DNA from: an uncultured Eubacteriales bacterium
GTDB lineage: Bacteria; Bacillota; Clostridia; Oscillospirales; Oscillospiraceae
Direction: 5' to 3'
NCBI GenBank assembly: GCA_900544295.1
Contig: UQUO01000008.1
Location: forward strand, 16,247-80,246
Length of the DNA stretch: 64,000 nucleotides
The notes beneath the pieces are model-generated. The model was given only the letters and a program-made list of their open reading frames with translations, ran no database searches and was not told the DNA's origin. A program made the position numbers and the translations under genes. Every line of letters begins with the position of its first letter. Position 1 is the stretch's first letter. Of this stretch, positions 58,336 to 64,000 are shown piece after piece.

Positions 58336-59844
58336 GTGATACCCATAGCTATTTACCATTGTAACATCGGCATTGTGAGCCGAGGAAAAGGCAAGTCAGC
58401 CGTTGCCGCAGCCGCCTACCGAAGCGGCGAGAAAATCACAAACGAATGGGACGGAATGACCCATGACTACACCCGCAAGCGCGGCGTTGTCCATACGGAA
58501 ATCCTACTGCCGCCCCATGCCCCGCCCTCTTTCTCTGACCGCGCTACCCTATGGAACAGTGTGGAGCTTTACGAGAAAGCCGGGAACGTCCAGCTTGCCA
58601 GAGAGATTGACGCAGCACTCCCCATAGAATTATCCAGAGAGGAACAGATCCGGCTTGTCCGGGAATACTGTTCCTCTCAATTTGTTTCAAGAGGAATGTG
58701 CGTTGACTTCTGCCTACACGACACCGGCAGCGGCAACCCCCATTGTCATATCATGCTTACCATGCGTCCCCTTGACGAGCGTGGCGCATGGGCGGCGAAG
58801 TCCAAAAAGGAATATGACCTTGACGAAAACGGTGAGCGCATACGCTTACCAAGCGGCAGATACAAGACACACAAAGTTGACCTCACAGGCTGGAACGACA
58901 AGGGCAACGCGCTTTTATGGCGCAAGGCATGGGCAGATATTTCAAACGCCTACCTTGAACGCGCCGGAAGCCCGGAGCGTATCGACCACCGCAGCAACGC
59001 CGAGCGCGGCATTGACGAGCTGCCCACCGTCCACATGGGCGTGGCGGCTTGTCAAATGGAGAAGAAAGGCATAGCCACCGAGAAAGGCGAGCTGAACCGG
59101 AATATCCAAAAGGCAAACCGCCTTATCCGGGAAATCCGGGCGCAGATAGGAAAGCTCAAAGAATGGATTGGCGAACTGTTCAAGGCGCGGGAAGCCGCCC
59201 CGGAGCAGCCCCCGCAATCCCACGGCCTTGCAAATCTGCTGATGAAGTATTTAAGCGTTCAGAGAGAAAAGAGCCGGAAGTATTCGCAGAGTTGGCAAAG
59301 GCAGCACGCCGCCGATGAACTGAAAACCGTTGCAAAGGCGGTCAACTATCTTTCCGAGCATAGCATTTCCACCCTTGCGGAGCTGGACGCTGCCCTTTCC
59401 TCTGTCAGCGACCAAGCCGACGCTATCCGGGAGGGCATGAAAACCGCCGAGAAGCGCATGAAAGAATTGCAAAAGCTGATTGAATACGGGAAGAACTACA
59501 ACGAGTACAAGCCCATTCACGACGAGCTGAAAAAGCTGAAAAATGGCTGGACGAGCAAGCGCGACAAGTACGAGGAAACCCACCGCGCCGAGCTTACCCT
59601 ATGGAACGCAGCGAGCCGCTATCTCCATGCAAATCTGCCGAAAGGGACAAAGAGCTTGCCTATCGCTGAATGGGAAAAGGAGTACGCCACCCTCAGCGGG
59701 CAGAGAACAGCGGAATATACCAAGCTGAAAGAAACCCGCGCCGAGGTTGCCGAGCTGCACAATATCCGCAAGTGCGTTGATATTGCCCTGAAAGCAGACC
59801 AGCCGGAGCAGACCCGCGCCAAGCGTCACGAACAGGAGCGATAA
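58336..59844 (+). CDS. MobA/MobL-family (MOBQ) relaxase
   Basis: About 500 residues. IYHCNIGIVSRGKGKSAVAA, AAYRSGEKITNEWDG and GVVHTEI open the relaxase; the metal site is HDTGSGNPHCHIMLTMRPLD. The C-terminal half is coiled coil. It nicks oriT and pilots the strand during mobilisation. GTG 58336 lies inside the ribosome site GGGAGGTGAT, so initiation may instead use the ATA at 58345, ideally spaced from that site. It depends on a helper conjugation system for transfer. Confidence 0.9.
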   Translation: MIPIAIYHCNIGIVSRGKGKSAVAAAAYRSGEKITNEWDGMTHDYTRKRGVVHTEILLPPHAPPSFSDRATLWNSVELYEKAGNVQLAREIDAALPIELSREEQIRLVREYCSSQFVSRGMCVDFCLHDTGSGNPHCHIMLTMRPLDERGAWAAKSKKEYDLDENGERIRLPSGRYKTHKVDLTGWNDKGNALLWRKAWADISNAYLERAGSPERIDHRSNAERGIDELPTVHMGVAACQMEKKGIATEKGELNRNIQKANRLIREIRAQIGKLKEWIGELFKAREAAPEQPPQSHGLANLLMKYLSVQREKSRKYSQSWQRQHAADELKTVAKAVNYLSEHSISTLAELDAALSSVSDQADAIREGMKTAEKRMKELQKLIEYGKNYNEYKPIHDELKKLKNGWTSKRDKYEETHRAELTLWNAASRYLHANLPKGTKSLPIAEWEKEYATLSGQRTAEYTKLKETRAEVAELHNIRKCVDIALKADQPEQTRAKRHEQER

Positions 59845-59851
59845 GGGAAAG

Positions 59852-59878
59852 GACGGGCAAGCTATTTTGCTTGTCCGC
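59852..59878 (+). terminator. Hairpin after the relaxase gene
   Basis: CGGGCAAGC-TATTTT-GCTTGTCCG, stem with one G-U pair; no T-run, so only a possible terminator. It may also close the converging minus-strand gene. Confidence 0.45.
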
Positions 59879-59903
59879 CCTATGTACTGTTCGATTTCAG
59901 AAT

Positions 59904-60320
59904 TTATCGAGACATTTCTTCTGTTCTGCGTCCGATATACTTCTTATGACATTCAAGCTGGTGTTGTAATCTTTCTGCCAACTGAAAACATTCAGATTTT
60001 TCGCAAAGTTCAATTCCAAATTGCAGTAAACGAATGTCTGTTGCTAACGGAAGTTCGTCAGAATTATCAACTGCCCACCACGGAAATACCTTGCTACTTT
60101 TTTCACTTTCCGCAATCAAAAACATATATCCAATAAATTCGCCACTCCTACGGACAAAAATATATTGTGGCAAAGTATGACCTTTAGACTTCTCCATTTC
60201 ATTTTTCATACAAGAAATACTACCATAAGCCGGAGTAAATCCAAGCCCATTGAGTTGACGAAGGGCTTTGTCTTTTTCATGTTCTGATAAATCATGATAA
60301 TTGATAATTTCGTCTGACAC
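59904..60320 (-). CDS. Uncharacterised cargo protein (138 aa)
   Basis: The only minus-strand gene of the inserted element, AT-rich compared with its neighbours. The start is GTG 60320 with AGGTAAA upstream. LPQYIFVRRSGEFIGYMFLI resembles the core of GNAT acyltransferases, but the acetyl-CoA loop is not seen. It is probably a passenger gene with its own promoter in the AT-rich stretch 60320-60370. Confidence 0.6.
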   Translation of the reverse strand: MSDEIINYHDLSEHEKDKALRQLNGLGFTPAYGSISCMKNEMEKSKGHTLPQYIFVRRSGEFIGYMFLIAESEKSSKVFPWWAVDNSDELPLATDIRLLQFGIELCEKSECFQLAERLQHQLECHKKYIGRRTEEMSR

Positions 60321-60407
60321 TTTACCTACCGCCTTATTCGCAATCTTATATTTTTATTATACGCAATAGCTATGAACAATTCAACCACAGAAAGCGAGGT
60401 ATCAACC

Positions 60408-62309
60408 ATGTACTACACCCAAGAACAGATAGACCGGGCAAACCAAGCCGACCTTGTTTCTTTCCTGCAATCACAGGGCGAGCAACTTACCCGCGCCGGG
60501 AATGAATACCGCTGGAAACGGCACGACAGCTTGACCGTCCGGGGAAACAAATGGTACAGGCACAGCCAGAGCAAGGGCGGCGGCCCCGTTGATTTTATCA
60601 TGGAGTTTTTCGGCAAGAGCTTTACCGAAGCCGTGGAACTTCTCACAGGAGAAAAGGGAGCCGCACCACCGCCGGACAAACCTTGCCCCGCGTCCCTCTC
60701 TGACTTCCGGCTACCGCCCCCAAACAACGACAACAGAATAGCGAGGAACTACCTCACAGCAGCCCGCCGCATTGATGAAGATGTGACGGGCTTTTTCTTT
60801 GCCCGCGGCGATATTTACGAGGACACAGCCCACCACAACGCCGTATTTGTGGGGCGGGACGAGGACGGAATACAGCGCTACGCCCACAGCAAGGGAACGG
60901 CGGGAAACTTCCGGCTTGATGTGAAAGGCAGCGACAAAGCCTTTAATTTCTGCTACCGGGGCGAGGGTGACAGGCTTTTTGTCTTTGAAGCCCCCGTTGA
61001 CCTGCTCTCTTTCCTCTGCCTGTTCAAAAAGGCATGGCAGAAGCAGAGCTATTTGTCATTGGGCGGCGTGGGAGAAAAAGCCCTGTTGCGTTTCCTCTCT
61101 GACCGTCCGAACATCAAGACCGTCTACCTCTGCCTTGACAGCGACCAAGCGGGAAACGACGCTTGCAGCCGCCTTGCGGAGCTTGTGCCGGAGGGCTTGA
61201 CCGTCCACCGCCTTGTGCCGCTTTACAAGGACTGGAACGAGGTATTGCAGCACCGGGCAGAAATCGCGGACGGTAAGTATATCCAGGAAGCGATTTACGG
61301 CTTGAAAGAGCCGCCGCAGGAAGAAACCGTTGAGATTATCCGCATGAGCGAGGTTGACACACAGACCGTTGAATGGCTATGGGAGCCGTATATTCCCTTT
61401 GGGAAAGTAACCATTGTGCAGGGCAATCCCGGCGAGGGCAAGACCACCTTTGCCCTACGCCTTGCCGCCGCCTGCACCACCGGGGGAACGCTGCCGGGAA
61501 TGAAGCCCTTGCCGCCATTCCAAGTGATTTACCAGACCGCCGAGGACGGGCTGGGCGATACCGTCAAGCCCCGCTTGATAGAAGCCGAAGCCGACCTTGA
61601 CCGCGTGCTTGTGATTGATGAAGCCAAGCGGGAGCTTACCCTCTCCGACGAGCGCATAGAAAAGGCAATCACGCAGAACGGGGCGCGGCTGATTATCCTT
61701 GACCCCATACAGGCGTACATGGGCGAAAAGACCGACATGAACAGGGCAAATGAAGTGCGCCCCATGTTCCGCCGCCTTGCCGATGTTGCCGAGCGTACCG
61801 GGTGCGCTGTTATCCTTATCGGACACCTGAACAAAGCTGCCGGAGGGCAGAGCGCATACCGGGGCTTAGGTTCTATCGACTTCCGCGCCGCAGCAAGGAG
61901 CGTCCTGCTGATCGGGCGCGTGAAGCGGGAGCCGAATGTGCGTGTTATCGTCCATGACAAATCTTCCCTTGCGCCGGAGGGCAAGCCCGTTGCCTTTTGC
62001 CTTGACCCGGAAACAGGCTTTTCATGGATAGGCGAATACGACATAACCGCCGACGAGCTGCTATCCGGCGCGGGCGGGAACACCGCCACCAAGACCGAGC
62101 AAGCCGAGAAGCTGATACTTGACCTGCTTGCAGACGGGAAAGAACTTGCCAGCGAGGACATTGTAAAGGCCGCAGCCGAAGCCGGAATATCCGAGAGGAC
62201 GGTACAGAACGCCAAGCGCAACATGGGCGGTATTTTAGGCGCAAGGCGTGTCGGCGGTCAATGGTATAACTTCATCAAGAAGAAGCAGCCGCCCGAACCC
62301 GCAATCTGA
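60408..62309 (+). CDS. TOPRIM primase fused to a RepA-type (AAA_25) helicase
   Basis: 633 residues from ATG 60408 (GAGGT 8 bp upstream). N-terminal DUF3991-like part (QADLVSFLQSQGEQLTRAGN; WYRHSQSKGGGPVDFIMEFF), a TOPRIM domain (FVFEAPVDLLSF; TVYLCLDSDQAGNDA), then a RecA-fold helicase with Walker A GNPGEGKTTFA and LIILDPIQAYMG. A C-terminal winged helix follows (ISERTVQNAKRNMGGI). It would prime and unwind DNA after transfer or while the element is free. Confidence 0.9.
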   Translation: MYYTQEQIDRANQADLVSFLQSQGEQLTRAGNEYRWKRHDSLTVRGNKWYRHSQSKGGGPVDFIMEFFGKSFTEAVELLTGEKGAAPPPDKPCPASLSDFRLPPPNNDNRIARNYLTAARRIDEDVTGFFFARGDIYEDTAHHNAVFVGRDEDGIQRYAHSKGTAGNFRLDVKGSDKAFNFCYRGEGDRLFVFEAPVDLLSFLCLFKKAWQKQSYLSLGGVGEKALLRFLSDRPNIKTVYLCLDSDQAGNDACSRLAELVPEGLTVHRLVPLYKDWNEVLQHRAEIADGKYIQEAIYGLKEPPQEETVEIIRMSEVDTQTVEWLWEPYIPFGKVTIVQGNPGEGKTTFALRLAAACTTGGTLPGMKPLPPFQVIYQTAEDGLGDTVKPRLIEAEADLDRVLVIDEAKRELTLSDERIEKAITQNGARLIILDPIQAYMGEKTDMNRANEVRPMFRRLADVAERTGCAVILIGHLNKAAGGQSAYRGLGSIDFRAAARSVLLIGRVKREPNVRVIVHDKSSLAPEGKPVAFCLDPETGFSWIGEYDITADELLSGAGGNTATKTEQAEKLILDLLADGKELASEDIVKAAAEAGISERTVQNAKRNMGGILGARRVGGQWYNFIKKKQPPEPAI

Positions 62310-62356
62310 AAGTGCAAAACGCAGACCCTTTGCACTTTGCACTTTCGCACTTTCAC
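62309..62356. repeat. Iterated GCACTTT repeats near the right end of the inserted element
   Basis: AAAGTGCAAA (62310-62319) is inverted against TTTGCACTTT about 10 bp on, and GCACTTT recurs four times up to 62355. Position 50 bp from the junction suggests recombinase or replication-protein binding; it follows the primase stop directly. Confidence 0.6.
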
Positions 62357-62406
62357 AAGAATTTGCGTCAATAACTCAAAAAAGCACTTGACAAAACGCT
62401 TCATGG

Positions 62407-63933
62407 GGCACCCATGAGGACATCGCACCCTACATCGACCCGGTGTTCCAGAACAATGTGATTCTGACTAAAACCGAGAGCCTGACCATGAACAGCCGCC
62501 CCAAGGACCCCAAGACCGCCAGAAACAAAAATGTGCTGGTGATCGGTGGCTCCGGTTCCGGCAAGACCCGCTTCTGGCTGAAACCGAACCTGATGCAGAT
62601 GCACAGCTCCTATGTGGTGACAGACCCAAAAGGCACCATCCTGGTGGAGTGCGGCAAAATGCTTCAGCGCGGCACACCCAAGCTGGGCAAGGACGGCAAG
62701 CCCATGAAGGATAAGCACGGCAAGGACATCTATGAGCCTTATCGGATCAAAGTCCTCAATACCATCAACTTCAAGAAGTCCATGCACTATAATCCCTTTG
62801 CCTACATCCACTCCGAAAAGGACATCTTGAAACTGGTCACGACGCTGATCGCCAACACCAAGGGCGAGGGCAAGGCCGGGGACGATTTTTGGGTTAAGGC
62901 CGAGACGCTTTTGTACTGCGCCCTCATTGGGTATATCCACTACGAGGCCCCGGTGGAGGAACAGAATTTCTCCACCCTCATCGAGTTCATCAACGCGATG
63001 GAGGTCCGGGAGGATGACGAGGAGTTCAAGAACCCCGTGGACCTGATGTTTGACGCGCTGGAGGCAGAGAAGCCCAACCACTTCGCCGTCCGTCAGTACA
63101 AAAAGTACAAGCTGGCTGCGGGCAAAACCGCAAAATCCATCCTGATTTCCTGCGGTGCGCGCCTTGCCGTGTTCGACATCGCGGAGCTGCGGGAGGTCAC
63201 GGCCTACGACGAGCTGGAGCTGGATACCCTGGGAGACCGGAAAACCGCCTTGTTCTTGATTATGAGCGACACGGACGATAGCTTTAACTTCCTGATCTCC
63301 ATGTGCTACACCCAGCTGTTCAATCTGCTCTGCGAAAAAGCGGACGATGTGTACGGCGGGCGGCTGCCGGTCCATGTGCGGTGCCTCATTGACGAGGCCG
63401 CCAATATTGGACAGATCCCTCGGCTGGAAAAGCTGGTTGCCACCATCCGAAGCCGTGAGATTTCCGCCTGCCTGGTGCTGCAAGCACAGTCCCAGCTCAA
63501 AGCTATCTACAAGGACAACGCCGATACCATCATCGGCAACATGGATACCTCCATCTTCCTGGGCGGCAAAGAGCCGACAACCCTCAAGGAGCTGGCCGCC
63601 GTGCTGGGCAAGGAGACCATCGACACCTACAACACCGGCGAGAGCCGGGGCCGCGAGACATCCCATTCTCTTAACTACCAAAAGCTCGGCAAAGAGCTTA
63701 TGAGCCAGGATGAACTGGCCGTCATGGACGGCGGCAAGTGTATCCTCCAGCTGCGCGGTGTGCGGCCTTTCCTCTCGGACAAGTACGACATCACCAAGCA
63801 CCCCAATTACCCGTACACCGCCGACGCGGACCCCAAGAACGCCTTTGACATCGAGGCGTTCCTGTCCACCCGGCTCAAGCTCAAGCCCAACGAGGTCTAC
63901 GATGTGTATGAAGTAGACGCAGAGGGCGTGTAA
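62407..63933 (+). pseudogene. virD4: VirD4-type coupling protein, C-terminal part (split by insertion)
   Basis: Resumes the split gene at GTHEDIAPYIDPVFQNN. Walker A VLVIGGSGSGKTRFW, then MHYNPFAYI, VTTLIANT, Walker B HVRCLIDEAANIGQIP, and LVLQAQSQLKAIY are all intact; 508 codons to the stop at 63933. Any product would need an internal start (GTG 62443) and would lack the membrane anchor. With the 103-codon 5' piece it would give a normal protein of about 611 residues. Confidence 0.88.
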
Positions 63934-64000
63934 ATCTGTTCCGCTGTGAAAGACCTGCTAATAAAAGTCAAGTAGAAATTTCAGATTTTTAGGGAGGCGA
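63934..64000 (+). other. End of window: intergenic with a ribosome site
   Basis: No gene in the last 67 bp. AGGGAGGCGA at 63991-64000 is a ribosome site, so the next conjugation gene starts just outside. Confidence 0.5.

Larger units (their letters stand above)
54708..62406 (+). mobile_element. Mobilizable serine-recombinase element inserted in the coupling-protein gene
   Basis: TGG stands at both junctions (54705-54707 and 62404-62406). Joining 54707 to 62407 restores the coupling protein in frame (SARW-GTHED). The element holds a large serine recombinase, TnpW-like protein, small genes, an oriT region, a MOBQ relaxase, a lone minus-strand cargo gene and a primase-helicase. All appear intact, so it may still excise and be mobilised. 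Confidence 0.85.
49530..64000 (+). mobile_element. Left part of an integrative conjugative element downstream of rpsI
   Basis: Carries parA, parB, several small element genes, a replication-initiator-like gene, a DUF4406-like gene, pcfB and a virD4-type coupling protein, in the order seen in conjugative elements of gut Clostridia. The 444-bp gap 49467-49911 holds repeats and hairpins but no gene. The integrase and the right end are outside the window. The coupling protein is interrupted by a second element at 54708-62406. Confidence 0.75.

Noticed and set aside
58139..58364. Small open frames in the region upstream of the relaxase
   Set aside because: No ribosome sites; the region is dominated by hairpins and the nic sequence, as expected for oriT.

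Overview
The sequence reads as a chromosomal segment of a GC-rich, anaerobic, spore-forming member of the Clostridia, most like the Oscillospiraceae. The grounds are spo0A and a SleB-like hydrolase, sigma-54 with its activator, an electron-transfer flavoprotein and an Fe-S old-yellow-enzyme reductase, strong AGGAGG ribosome sites, and many mobile elements of types common in gut Firmicutes. Host genes are visibly GC-rich. The accessory blocks are poorer in G+C, or carry plasmid and conjugation genes.

Layout. (1) 1-6365, host: 3' end of etfA, a decayed CoA-transferase fragment, a C-terminally truncated old-yellow-enzyme reductase behind a near-perfect sigma-54 promoter, its probable sigma-54 activator, rpoN and a gamma-carbonic-anhydrase-like gene. 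(2) 6446-28749, accessory island of lower GC: a long minus-strand operon encoding a class 2 DISARM-like defence system (drmMII, AIPR protein, drmE, NERD-helicase, drmA, drmB, an unknown 337-aa protein, vsr), then a tiny Gly-rich membrane protein, an XRE regulator and an unknown protein. Upstream lie an AbiEi/AbiEii toxin-antitoxin pair, a DUF6076-like protein, a fragment of a primase-bearing element, two small secreted proteins and a multiply broken serine recombinase. (3) 28789-39415, host: SGNH hydrolase, YesL-like protein, DUF3810 protein, pgsA, rimO, recX, recA, prmC, yqhQ-like gene and a two-component pair, all on the minus strand, then a phosphopantetheinyl transferase and tRNA-Leu(CAA). 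(4) 39416-41731, remnant of another element (parM, a parR-like gene, C-terminal piece of a serine recombinase). (5) 41800-49520, host: spo0A with a degenerate receiver domain, sleB-like gene, a DUF5058 membrane-protein pair with an M20 peptidase, an MFS carrier, a TtcA-like enzyme, rplM and rpsI. (6) 49540-64000, left part of an integrative conjugative element placed downstream of rpsI (parA, parB, replication-initiator-like protein, pcfB, virD4-type coupling protein).

The conjugative element has been hit by a second element. A 7.7-kb mobilizable element (large serine recombinase, TnpW, MOBQ relaxase with an IncQ-like nic sequence, TOPRIM primase-helicase) sits exactly between two codons of the coupling-protein gene and splits it into 54399-54716 and 62407-63933.

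The points most worth following are the DISARM variant without a recognisable drmC but with AIPR, NERD-helicase, Vsr and an unknown protein; the Spo0A with Glu in place of the phospho-acceptor Asp; the nested element that disables its host's coupling protein; and the shared 17-bp sequence at the ends of two recombinase remnants. All assignments are from reading the sequence and remembered family features; no database search was run.
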